Source of the DNA: Caprella mutica
Lineage: Eukaryota; Arthropoda; Malacostraca; Amphipoda; Caprellidae
Assembly (NCBI GenBank): GCA_947561585.1
Contig: CANNZV010000341.1
Coordinates: 248,001-312,000 of the forward strand
Reading direction: 5' to 3'
Length of the DNA: 64,000 nt
Position numbers and translations under genes: made by a program. The notes beneath the pieces were generated by a model that was not told the origin of the DNA, searched no databases, and saw only the letters and a list, made by a program, of their open reading frames with translations. Shown piece by piece: positions 13,201-26,400 of this stretch. How positions within the stretch are numbered: the first letter of the stretch is position 1; each line of letters opens with the position of its first letter.

Positions 13201-14693
13201 CGAGTTCTGCACTGATATATACTCTACTGACAAAATAACCTTCGCTATTGCGATAAACGGCGGTCCATTTAACGAATAGCATCGTATCTTCAATGTGCTC
13301 ACTGATCGTAGGCAGGCGATTGTCAACACTGAATGTGAGCCAGTGGATGTCCTGAAATTATCATACAAAATTTTAGGAAGAGTACTTTCCTTGTGAATCT
13401 AAAATTTGATAGATTGTAATCACCTCAGGACTTAAAAACGATGTAATAAATAATACAGTATGGAATATAATTGTATTTGGAAAGATGCAACCAAAAAGAT
13501 CAGTTTACCCCTGTTACGATGATACGTCACGGAAGTAATTTGTAAATAAGCATTCAGTAACTCTAAAATTTACATTAGTATAAAGTTTCCACTTCTCGAG
13601 AGAGTTGGTGATGGTTTCAGATATCCAACTGTGACTTCCTAAAACCAGGAGAGTCCAAGGGTCATTTCGAAAACAGTTAGCGTTTACAAGCAGATCTACA
13701 TCAGTTTGATTAAAATGATCTTCAACTTTCAATAAACAAATGCTTAGACTGTTGTTCCTGTCTGTGAAACTACTGTTCAGACGATGTCCTGAAATTAAGA
13801 AAAATTATTTATAATATTGCATAAAATTCTGACATATGAGGTACCTGTGGATTGATCAAATCGGAATGAGGTAACGTTTTAAAACTTGTTTTAAAGAGAC
13901 ATTTGAAACAAACAGCTTTCTGGCGAGAATATGAGTTTCACCTCTTCTGACTTTATCAACCTATTTGATTCAAGGATTTCGAGCATCTGTCAGGAAAATA
14001 CTTACCAGACTAAGTAAAAAAGAATATCGCTAATTCGCCTAACTCTTCACCAACAGAATTACCGACAAAATTATATGGAAACTTTATTTTGTTAGCTATC
14101 TAATAATGGGAATGATAACAAACTAAGTATTTAATTAATATAACTTAGTAAGGGATTAAAATTCTGCCTCGGAACCGACAACCATATCGCTGACGTCAAA
14201 TAAAACTGGACTGGAAGAAGTAGTCAAAATGGAAAGAGTCTCCATGAACAAAGTCACCTAACACCAGGCGGTGACAATCTCATGATATTCAAACTATTCA
14301 AAGTACTTTAAATATAATAAGTTCACGATTATTAATGGACTTCTGATGTGAATTTTTAAGATCAGTTTACATCCTTAAATAAGGTTTTCTATATTTCAAA
14401 TACTGTATTTCTCACCATTTTGCACCACCACGACAACAGAGCTCAATCCCAGAGCCTTTACCATCAAATTCATCACTTCATCGGTAGATGGCGATTGAGA
14501 ATTGACTTGAAGAATTTGAAGAACCAAAATAGTTATTATGTCTGGGGAAAAAAGAGAGGGAGAGAGAAGTTGATTAGTTTTCTATTGCTCAAAAAGGAAA
14601 GTTTTGGTGAGGATATCGAATAATAAGAGAGGACGTGACTTAAACAATTAAATTGTAAAAATAAGATCTATACTCACAGTTGGAGAAAAACAT
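10275..14693 (-). CDS. Ionotropic receptor (IR) gene, 13 exons, one frame conflict
   Basis: Divergent ionotropic glutamate receptor-type chemoreceptor, expected to be a ligand-gated cation channel in sensory neuron membranes. Exon model: 14678-14693, 14416-14541, 13526-13788, 13213-13351, 12771-12947, 12494-12685, 12178-12329, 11942-12062, 11723-11843, 11288-11384, 11094-11228, 10605-10767, 10275-10512. The product would be about 646 residues, typical for an IR. Signal peptide: MFFSNYIITILVLQILQVNS. The ligand-binding S1 half includes NPTNYYGRPIVFG and GTCSLTNDR, where the Arg may match the glutamate-site Arg. M1: VWLLLGISTASASIFLTFIA. M3: TMTAIYAGSLTAILTSP. S2 includes FEKPIESLSDLATR. M4: LQGAFWLYLTGNFAAILCFI. 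Phases agree at all junctions except exon 10 to 11, which lacks one base. The donors of exons 3 and 4 are the least certain. The subfamily is not assigned. The gene is either functional with an error in the sequence or a young pseudogene. Confidence 0.85.
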
Positions 14694-16798
14694 GTTGCAG
14701 GAGTGACGTCTGTTCGTCTAGAGGTACCATTTATAAAGTATACCTCATTCTTATAGTAATGTTTAGTTTATGGAACTAGAAATCCTTTTAAACTTCACAA
14801 ATATCGACAAATTATATAATGGAAGACGTAATTCAATAATTCAATAGAGAACAAATAAATATATTTTCAGTGAACACCGTTTTATAACTGTCAAAGTATT
14901 TGATATTATCGATATACGTTATTATTTTCCCGATAAATAACTAAAGTTTTGGTTGACAAATAAGTACATAACTTACATATTGTTATTACAAAACTTTATA
15001 CCATTCAAATTAAAATAATCACATATTTTATGGGTAATCCAATAAAAAGAAGATAAATTTATAGTGGAAGAAGAAACGTATTCCGTTTTGTGAATGAATG
15101 AAGACTGCTGATACATGCGACTTTCGATTACACTTATATATAATTCTTTTTCTGTGATGTAATTGAATCTAAATATATATTTTGAATTCTAAAGACATTT
15201 CAAATGAACTCTCATATAAAGTATTTGTCGGTGAAGTATCACAATTTTTTTAGATTTATTGATATGTAGCTTGTAACCTATTTTCATCTCAAAATATTTC
15301 CAGAATTATACATTTTTATGAAAGAAAGTTTAAAAAATGCAATTTAGAAATTGTTTCCATTATCAGGTTGAAAAATTTGTATCAATGCATTTACTAAAAC
15401 CCATTCTATAATCAAGATAGTTGGGTCTACAACTTTTATTTCAAAATCGTAATGCTTTTAATTATTTTGGTTTAGGTTTTCATATTAGTATCATTTTCTG
15501 TAAATACTAATTATTATTTAAATCAATTTAAATAAACACTTTGAATGTTATAACATATTCTGTTATTAATTATTCTATTTCAATAATATTTTGTCTCTAA
15601 TTATTTGTCAAAACAAATTTAAATTTAGATTTAGGATCAAACCATGGTGAACGATTCAGCAGAACCTGAGTGTGAACCTACTATGACAACCACTTTACAT
15701 TAACTCTGAAGATTATTTAATGATACCTGTTACTAAAATTAGTACTCTTGTTAGTACTAACCTAAAAACTACATAATTTGTTAAACAATCATAGTTTGTA
15801 GTGCCTTTTGATGTCTTTGTTCTCCAATCCATATCCATTAGTGTAATGATGTAGCGGTTAAGGTTTATCGATATAGTATTGCGGTAAATCATTGTTCAAC
15901 ACATGCAGTTACTGTTTCAGACGACTTTTTCTGTAATTTATGAACTTTTTACCGGTTCATAAACTCTTTACCGGGTTATTGAAATAATTGAGATGATGTA
16001 TGTATAATGTATGACTCAATTTAGTTAATGTATCTACATTCTACTCATTATACATAACAGTTTTCATTGCTTTATAGCATTTATAGCTTATACAGCAAGT
16101 GTTATATCATTTTTAAAATAATATTGTACTTCTTCACTATACTACGTAAAACTAAAAATTATTTAATACGAAAGAGTTTCTACGGTATGAAATTGTAAAT
16201 ATGACAAAATGCTATTTAATTATATATATATATATATTTTCTATTTATTTAAAAATACATTATAATTTAGCATTGAAACAAAAAGAAGTCTACTGTAATT
16301 ATGTTACTTTGAAACATTTAACTAAATAGTAAAAGCTAAATTTCCTCAAAACAAATCAATTCAACTATCTGTAACAATGGAGGGTTTGTGGACATTTTTT
16401 TTTAAAGAGCATAAAGAAAAACAATCCAATTTCTTTAAAATTCCAAATGTAAAATTCATAGAATTGGTAAATCAATTGAAAAAAAACGAGAAATAAATTT
16501 TATAAAATTATATAATATAATTTATATTTTAAGACTTACATAATATTCATAATTCTGAAGCAACAATTATAGTACATGATCAGAATAAAAATAAATTTAA
16601 TATAAAATTATCTGTTCAACACTTTAACTGCAGCTCTCACAAAACAACTTTTCAATTACAACTTTTTATTCTAACCTTTCATTTTTATCTTAACTAAATC
16701 ATTTCTCTACTAAGGTAAAAAAGAGTTTTTTTTTGAAGGTACAAAATCTTTGAACATATTATTTACAAGCAATGATTCACATATATTGACTTTTTAAA
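14694..16798. other. Spacer between the IR gene and gene A
   Basis: AT-rich, no gene seen. It must contain the IR promoter just above 14,693, but no TATA or initiator motif stands out. The segment at about 15,850-16,000 (GTTATTGAAATAATTGAGATGAT) resembles 60,750-60,860 beyond the third SLC5 fragment. This suggests that the duplicated transporter unit extends past its stop codon. Confidence 0.45.
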
Positions 16799-16830
16799 TG
16801 CGGCGTGACCCACCGGTGGGTCACGCCGCA
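16799..16830. other. Perfect 32-bp GC-rich palindrome
   Basis: The half-site TGCGGCGTGACCCACC is followed directly by its reverse complement, with no mismatch and no loop. It lies in very AT-rich DNA about 600 bases past the stop codon of gene A. It may be the relic of a hairpin element, or a dimeric protein-binding site. The function is unknown. Confidence 0.8.
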
Positions 16831-17425
16831 GTTAACGTGTTAGTATATAACACAAACTGGTAGTAGGCGATATGTAACGGTTTCCGACTAAAAAGTCGAC
16901 AACTAAATAGGAGCGATATGTAACGGAATTTGTTGGTACAATATATAAAGTTATCTCATAATGTTTTGTTTGTTGATTTATAATTTATTTACATATAATC
17001 CACAAACTAACTCTATTTTGCGAAAGATCAAAAGTGAACAAGGAGACTCAAACAGTTTCAACTTGAGCTTAAAATTTGAATCTTTAAGGAATGAAGTTAA
17101 TTTAAATTCCAAAAAATGAGGTTTACTAAATATGTTTATAACAATTTGTATATATAAGCTTTTGAATATTGGTCAAATATTATCTTTCAATATAATTGTA
17201 GCATTGTTTCAAGTTCAACTAATATAATAACTACTTTAAATATACCATTTGAGATAAAATATAAATGACTAGATGCATCTATTTAGAGACTTTAGCATTT
17301 TAAGTATTTTGAATTTCACGAGATATATTATATGTCTACTTGTCTTCTAATTATGTATGTACAGCAGATTGAGGAAATGTTAGCTCGTAACATTTTACTA
17401 GAAATTATCTTGAAATTTTATCAGT

Positions 17426-20400
17426 TTATAACTTTGTGATGGCTTCCTCACGGAAAATTTGTTCACTCTTGACTATTTCCTTTTCTTTCTTGTTACCAAC
17501 GAATCTTCTCATGCAGCCAATAACCAGACCACCGTCCTGCTCTTCGAGATTTTCACCACCTGAAAAAGGATTAGATAATTAGAATAATTAGACTGATTTA
17601 TCATATTGGTACAGGTTTTGCCTTTGCTTCAATTGAAATGAATAAAAGCAAGACCAAGATAATTTTTAATTCGAAAACTCTGATAAACGTCGATTTTATC
17701 TTCATAAATGGGCAAAATTAAAGCTTCAACTGAACCATATTTTGATAAACCGAGTACATATTCTACATTATATGATTTTTGACAGCTGAATGTAAATCTG
17801 TGAACGACCATGCACTAAAATCATTGAACTCACCCGTAACTAATGAGACGAAAATACCAGTAATTAAACAGGTGACAAAACCCAGGCCTGCATAGTAGGT
17901 ATACGAGATACCAAAGAACGGATGAGGAGGCTCAGACCTAAATAGGAGAAAAAAATCAGCTTACTTTTACCTTCATATTCCTACGATTATTCTCATAGTT
18001 ATTACTTCATAATTTGTTGTTGAACTATTATATCTTGTAGTTGAACTATTTGCTAAAATTGCCGACAAATAGAGCTTTATCTCACTGAAGTGAGGCTACA
18101 TACATACATATAGTTCTTCAAATTTTCTTTCGATAGGGGTGGAAAATTTGTTACAAGATATTTAAGGACTACAAATGTAGATTCATTATGCTTTGTTATT
18201 TGGTATTACTTGGAACATTGATAAAATAACTGCACTGGTCCTATAAATAATAAGCCTTATAAGCAAACTGACTCTGGGGTGGTGATGTTGTAGCGAAAAT
18301 TATCAACTGACGACTGATTGTTGTTAAGAAGATTTAGCTCCCATTCCGTGGCATTGCATTTGTCGGTGTAGAGAGGTAGCATTACTATCTCAGGCCCTAC
18401 GTACATCGACCCAATGGAAAGAGTCAGCATCACAACCTGTAGACACGTCAGAATATATACGGAAATGCTTTAACGCAGGGTTTCCCAAACTTTTTCTTAC
18501 CATGTACCCCTTTACCATTTTGATACCTAACTATGTACCCCTAAATTTTTTAAAGTAAATATGCCAGGTAAAATAACTAATTTCCATACAATTCTTAATA
18601 TAACTTTGTGAATTATGACGATACATTTCGTCCACGCCTCCAAATTAATTAGTAATGCATGTCTGTACCAATACTCGTTAGAATAATGTTAATTATAGTG
18701 GTTATCAACCCGTGGACTATGTCCGTGGCAACCAGTCCGTGGGGCAATTGTTACCGTGCAGCGAAAAAATATTTAATAATTAATGAATGAATATGTATGA
18801 CCTCACATAAATAGCCAATACCAGATGGTAGGAAAATTCAAATTTTCTAAGCCAAATACCTGTAGAATGATTATAACAATCAGAAGTCTTTTGATCAAGA
18901 GATTCAAAGTCCTGTCTGTGGAGCCAGGTGAAAAAGTATCACCCTACTCGACCAATGAAAAGTTCCAAACATGTTTAAACCTGACTTTTCTTTATAATAT
19001 TTGCGAACTGGAGTATTAATATCTTCTATATGGGTCACCTGCAGAATCAGCATCCCAACTTCACTTCTTTGCGATCCTCACTCCACACCTCTTTGATTCA
19101 CTCTTGTAGAATTCACACCCCAAGATTTCTCTCTTGTACAAATCTGCCCCCCAAAGATGATTTCACTCCTGTACAATACCCGCCTTAAGATTTCATTCTG
19201 TACAACCTGCACCACAATGGTTTCACTCCTGTACAATCCGCTCCCCAATGGTTTCACTTCTGTACAATCCGCACCTCAATGATTTAACTCCTGTACAATC
19301 CGCACCCCAATGATTTAACTCCTGTACAATCCACACCCCAATGATTTAACTCTTGTACAATCCCTACCCCAATGGTTTAACTCCTGTACAATCCGCAACC
19401 CAATGATTTTTACTCCTGTACAATCAGCACCCCAATGATTTAACTCTTGTACAATCCCTACCCCAATGGTTTAACTCCTGTACAATCCGCAACCCAATGA
19501 TTTTTACTCCTGTACAATCAGCACCCCAATGATTTTACTCCTGTGCAATCCGCTCCCCAATGTTTTTACTCCTGTACAATCCGCACCTCAAGATTTTATT
19601 CCTGTACAATCCGCACCTCAAGATTTTATTCTTGTACATTCTGCACCTCAATGATTTCACACCGGAATCTACACACAGGCGCACCTGCTTTTGTACCTTA
19701 TCATGTTTTTTTCTGTACCTGAGTACTCGATTGTTATTTTGAAAGGAATATTTGAGTACATGATTAAATATATTAAGCTCGTTATGTTATCACAAGAAAG
19801 CAGAAACTACTTAAAAGTTAACGAATGTTTTGGCCTACCCAATACAGGCAATACTATTAGCTCCATCCATCTCACAGGGCCGCGAGAATAATGTTGACCG
19901 TTTACCGGTCCTCGACTATAAAAAGGTTGCCGACCACAGCATTAGATAGATTCTTTTCCAAATATTTTACCATGACTGATCATAAGGTGTTTAGCAGTGC
20001 ACAAATTATGACTTTTGAAATGAATATTTAGTGAAATTTTATAAATTTATATTGATGTGAATGTTACTTTGCAAATATTAGGATGTTTAACTTTTTTTAC
20101 TGAAACCTCAAATGTACCCCCTGAGATAAGCAAATGTACCCCTAGGGGTACATGTACCCCAGGTTGGGAAACTTTGCTTTAAAGGATACTATGAAGAGAT
20201 TGTTTGAAAATTGAAGTACCTATGCTAGATTTATTAAAGCTTTATAACTGCACAAGATGTTTTAGTCAAGTATCTAATAACTGTCAATTAACAATTTTTC
20301 TTACAAAATAGGAGGTTGGCTTGCAATCAATTTGATCAGTATTCATTGCTATTAAATATTTTCATTGGTAAAAATTAAAATTTATCGAAAAAAATATTTC

Positions 20401-23400
20401 AGTCTATAGAAGATATATTGAATTCAGTATTATTCTTAAAATTCAAAATTACACTCGTAACTATCTAACTAATTAAATTAATGAAGATCGAAACTGTTTT
20501 TTTTTTTTTCCATTATTCTTATATAAACTAATGACCGCATAGCAGTTTGTAACGTTTTCGTCGCAACAATCGCCTGCCTGCTACAGTATAGCTGGCAATG
20601 ACTGTGCCCTGGAGTCTGTAGATTTGCAAGTGAACTTACCAGACTAACTACTGTTCCAGCTACAGCTCCATATTTATTTCCAAAGGGCACGAACATGCCC
20701 AAAGTAAAGACTCCTAGAGGTGAACCACGAAGAGTTCCTAGTATCTTCATGGTTGCTTGCAGAACCCCGCTGACTGTGGTGAACAGATAGGCCAAGCCAA
20801 CCATTACCAATCCGCACATTACCGCTGAAATAGATTTACATTAAATTAATAATGATTAGCTGCTGTCTCACTAAGTGACAATAGAGTAGAGTTAAAACTA
20901 TTATTGATTTAGGTTTGATTCTGTAATATTTAACATAATTTTCGTTCCATAAATACAGTCAAAGGAGCAAATTTTCAAATGTTAAATTTCAAATTGGATT
21001 GAAAAAATGGAAACTTGGAAATACTACTCATATTTTCACATTACTTTAATAAAATAGAATAATACAGGAGAGTTAATTCTACCTATAACAATGTAATATT
21101 TAAAGATTTATTCATCCTTTGTGACATGCTTCTATTAACATCTTGCGAATTTACATTAACTTTGATGATGAAGGTTTTGATTACATAGCTATGAAGGTCT
21201 TTTACAGGATCTTGGAAAAAATGAATTTATTACATAATATTGTTGAAGTCTAAGATCAATATTTTGACAATCTTATAAAATTTGGTTTAGTATATATTTT
21301 TCTATATGCTTTCAAAAGTTTTGAAACTCATTGTGCTTCAATAGTGCGCAACTCTACTAAGTCTTAGGGGACCGTTCCTGGTTTTTGAAAATATTTTTAC
21401 TAACGAAGCTACGGTTCTGAAAGTTTGAAACTCAGTAGTAAAAATAAAATTGAATTCTCTATCGATTTTGTTGCTGGCTTAATTCGATTAGACCCATAGA
21501 AAACGAGTTATTTGAATTTCGAACTAATTTAAGGCTTCTACAATATTGAAGCTACGGCATTGTTTTTTTTTGCATTCGATTTTACTCGGAATTCTCGACA
21601 ACTTTCTCTCATGTTTTTTTTTCGCATTGATTTTCGAAATATTAATTTTTTCATGAAAAAAAAATTAAAATTTAATATTTCGAAAAGAAAAACAGGATTG
21701 ACAGATGTAGAGAATCTCTTGGAGAATCGAATCTCTAAAAATCCCAATGCCATAGCTTCAAAATTGAAAAGTCTTAGACTTTTGAATACCCAAATTTGTC
21801 CTCTATCAGAAGTGCCAGAAAATAGCAATTGAAAGTTGCTGTATTTGATAGCTATGCTGACACGTAGCATCTCTACCGTATAAGATATGGAGGATATATG
21901 AAGCGGAGTGTAGTCAATTGCTTTTGTGTGTGTTCTGAGTAACACGAACTATACTAGATTTGGCTAGATAATTAACTATTACAAATTATCAGTGGCTGAT
22001 AGGGAGTGAGTAAAGCCCCGTCCAGACGGTCAAATTTTTTTAGAGAAGTGACAAACTTAATGACAAACTAAATGACAAACTTATCGTCAGTTTTCAAGGA
22101 GTGTCCACACGGTCAAATTTTCTCGCCAAAAGTTTGAGGTTCACTGGCGTCAGTTTCGTCAAAATTAATGTTATATATCGTGAAAATAAAAACTATATAA
22201 CTTGGTATGTATATTTTTTAAATTTAGAACAGTAAGAAACCAGAAAAAATAATTTGTTTTTAATGACAAAATATCGTCTTGGAAAGGATAGTCAAAAATA
22301 AATCGTAGAAAACAATTCACAACGTAGGTAGCCTACCTATAACTTAGATCTAATACATTCTAATACAACCAAGTATTAATTAGAGTCTGTCGTCAGCCAT
22401 TGTAACTAGATAGATATTAGGTAACTAAGTTTGAAAAAAATGAGGTTTTTTTAGGTGTACCTAGCTGTAATAAACTAAAATGACGCGCAAATAAAAAAAT
22501 ATTATTGCTGGAAAGTCAGTTTGTACTTCAAACTTTATCGTCAGCAAATAGTTTGACAAACTTTTTGCTGACGATATCCAACATGTTGGAATAAAAAAAC
22601 TGATGAAAAGTTTGACGGTTTGTTGACGCTAAGAAGTTATCGTCATTTAGTTTGTCATTAAGTTTGTCACTTCTCTGAAAAATTTGACCGTCTGGACGGG
22701 CTTAAAGCGTATAGCGCCACCCTAACATTCACCTCGCCCCCGTCCCTTTCTCTCTTCTATAGTTATTTAATTCTCACTGTACCCACCACCTACTAAGGAA
22801 ATCGTAATTTCCATATTTTCTGGTTTATAGCTAAATTTCAGACAAATGAATTCTCACATATACATAAGTTGTAACTAATTACTAAAAAAAATATTTGTTT
22901 CACAAGAAGTGACATTATTTTACACAAGTTTCACATATTAGACAGTATAATGCAACCTTAAACCTTGTAGTACACTAAAATGAACTCACTCATCACTTTC
23001 GTTGTTATGGTTTTGTTATATTCCTTCATTTCTTTGAAGAAAACCATTTCGACCATGAAGTCCTCCCATATCAGTGAAACGATTGAGTTAAGAATCGAAG
23101 ATATTGAACTGGGGATAAAAGTATAGGATAAAGATATTGATCAGATACAATCGACATAGTGATATGGAAGAAAATATCGTGGACCCACTGTCCAATCGTT
23201 TTCATTTTGATTTTGCCAGTATAAAGAGGGTAATCTTATTTAGATGAAAGATACACTGAAATCTAGTTCTAAAAAAGGGAGATGATTTGACTGTGGAAAC
23301 AATACTCATAATTTCTAACCTGAGAGTTCCACAGAAGAGGCAGGCGACAAAAAGTCCTGGAATGCCCTTGAGGTGTCCTAGGTATTCCATCACAAAATAA

Positions 23401-26400
23401 GGCAGAAGTTGGTCTTTCCTCTGGATCAAATCTAAGGCGATAGGATCACATCCTGCATATACAGCGAATATAGCCAAACCGCATAGGAACAGGATGGCTA
23501 TGAGAAAACTTATTCCAATTATGTTGAGGTACATAATTCTGGAAAATAAATTGTGAGATATATACGAGTTAAAAAATTAAATAGAACTCGCTCAAGTGAA
23601 TTGAAATTTAGGTGTAAGGATTTGAAATTTTTGAACAAATATATCACTTAACTAGAGAAAAGCAACAAGTTAAATTAGAATGAGAAGAGTGTGATATAAA
23701 ATGCTGACGCAGTAAAATGCATTTGGAAATGGACGATAACGCCTTTCTAGAAGATGTGTCTATATTTTCAAATTAGTATTCTCAAGTGACTATATAGAGC
23801 CAATGTAGTTCTCAAATACTACATAAGAACCAAATGGCATGTTTTGAATATCGTTCAAATTGCTAATCGTAAAGACTGTTATGAACACTTGAGCCTTTGA
23901 GTGACGAGTATTTCTTTTGAACTCTATTAAACTCTATCGCTGAATCAATAACTTTCCAAATTTATAAGTCAGATTTTGATTTTAAATTTAAAAAATGCAG
24001 TTTTTTTATAATATCTTATTTATTACTAAATAGAAAACCAAAAAAAGAAGTACAAATTGGAATATTATATAATGCATTGAAAAAAAAATCTTCTTAAATT
24101 TGGTTATTTTTTATTGTATATATCTACAATATGTGTTTTCCGCGTGTCTGGAAAATTGACAAGAGCAAAAATGGCCTGCGGAAAAACTGCCGTACATTAA
24201 ATGAATTTAGAATCCTGCGAAAAAATAAAGATTTTGCACAATCGATGATGGAAATATTTTCATAACATTAAAATTCCTATACAGTTTTTTTTTATTCAGC
24301 AATCTAACTTAGAGCTATACTTACAATTTGACTTTTCCCATAGTAGGCATTGTGTTTATCCTTTGAAAAGTTGCCTGATTGCATGCATAGATTGCAAGAA
24401 AGTTGACGAAACCGAGCACCATAGTGTTGATGGCTGTATGTCTCTCGTACAAACCTAAGCTGAAACTGAATTCAAAATTATTAAAATTAAATTATGATAT
24501 CATTTTTTATAGCTACTTATGAGATTTAAATTTCAGAGAACTCATACTCAAGTGCTTCAGTTCTTCCATGTAATTCAGCAATTGAAATAATGTTTCCGAA
24601 ACCACCGACAATTGACATAGCTAAGAATGTTGATACCAAGATGCCACTTATCATGATTATGGTTTGGAAAGTGTCTGTCCAAACAACTGCTTTCAAACCA
24701 CCCTGAGCATAATAATATCTTTCAGAAAATAGGTTATTTCATCATAATAATGTTAGTGTTTGGTATTCCAAAAAGTATTACCAAAGAAGAATAGATGGTG
24801 ACGATAGCTCCAAGGATTGGAATGTAAATCCACAAACTCAGAGGAGTGACCGCATCTAGCGCCAAAGTAGGAGCGTACAAACATATTCCTAGGTATGTAA
24901 TGTGAGTCACGCAGTTGAAGAATGATATCAATTTCCTTAAAAAAATTGATTTAAAACGTAGCTCCAGGTACTGGAAATAAATGCATGGTGAATAACACAG
25001 CAATAAAACATTACTTGACCAATTGATGAACTCAATTATAATCAGTTACATACCTCATTGATGCTGTTCATTTTCAGTTTGCAGAGTATAGGTATGGAAG
25101 TGTGAACCACTACCACAACACCTAAGAAGTTGCCCAATATTGACCAAGTGAACTGGATTCCATGACCGTAGACTTCACCAATATAACCTGTTGAAAGTGA
25201 TATCGTAAATTGTTACTGTATTTCCATTTCTACTTTCACTGAACACATGTTCCTATCTTCCTTCGATCTGTATTTAGTAATATTTCTTAATTATTACTTA
25301 AAGGAGAAGTGCTAGTAAAATATAACAGTTGCTAATATGTTTTTTGTGGTATCCGGCAGATTTCCCGAAAACGAATTTGCCGAAACCATATTCTCCGAAA
25401 ACTAATTCGCCGAACCCTAATTCGCTGAACCGGATTCTCCGAATAGAATTTGCCAAAACCCAAATTTGTCGAAAACGGATTCGCCGAAGTGAAGATTTGC
25501 CGAAAGACAAATTCACCGAAAGTCAAATTTACCGAAAGACTTATTTAAAACCAAATGTAGTTACCAAAAAGAAACGAAATAACAAAATCATAACCCTTAG
25601 TTACACTTAAATTGATCTTTTAATTATTCTATCTGTAATTGTTAATCTTTGGGTGCATGTTTTACTTCATTCATCTGATCGTTTGGCTTGTTTTTAGATT
25701 GTGTGTTGGGCAAATGCAGCACTCAGTGCTATTTTGGCACTCAGAGTAGCACTCGTGCCCACCAGGGAAACGGTGCTTTATTTTCTTCCAAAGAAAATTA
25801 AGAAATTTTAGCCCTGACTGCTTTATAAATTACAAGGATAATATGAAAGAGTATGATCAACTAATTAAAGAACAGTATATTTGTAATGACCTTGATACTT
25901 TGATATTAAATTTTATCCGTTAATAAGGTATATTTTAATTTATTGTTAAATTAGTGCCGGTGTTTAAAAAATTTACCTCCGACTCTTTTTATCTAGATCA
26001 GCTATTCTTACACTGGTAAGAATTTGTGCAATCATTTTTAATTCCCTTTTTTAATAAGTTAGGTAGCCATTATCATTAATCCTGTGATTTTATGAATTAG
26101 TTATTAAGTTTATATTACTTATGTAAAATAACTTATTTTTGTTTTTATTGTGAATTATTTTCACATGAAAAAAGAAAAGTATAATTATATATCATTTATT
26201 AATTCCTTTTAAATCAAATAATAAATATACTAGTAATATTTATGTGCAAAATATGTACGACTGTACGTACCTCAAAAAAATCTACCATCTCATTTTAATC
26301 CCTCAGTATCCCCTGCAATTTAAAAAACGAAACGAAAATGGTAATGGCACTGTGATTACATATTTCGGCACTGAAAAATACAACGTGTGCCCACCCCTGA

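Noticed and set aside
21538..21945. Opposing frames of 135 and 90 codons
   Set aside because: They result from the inverted repeat within the interspersed foldback repeat; no protein family is recognisable.
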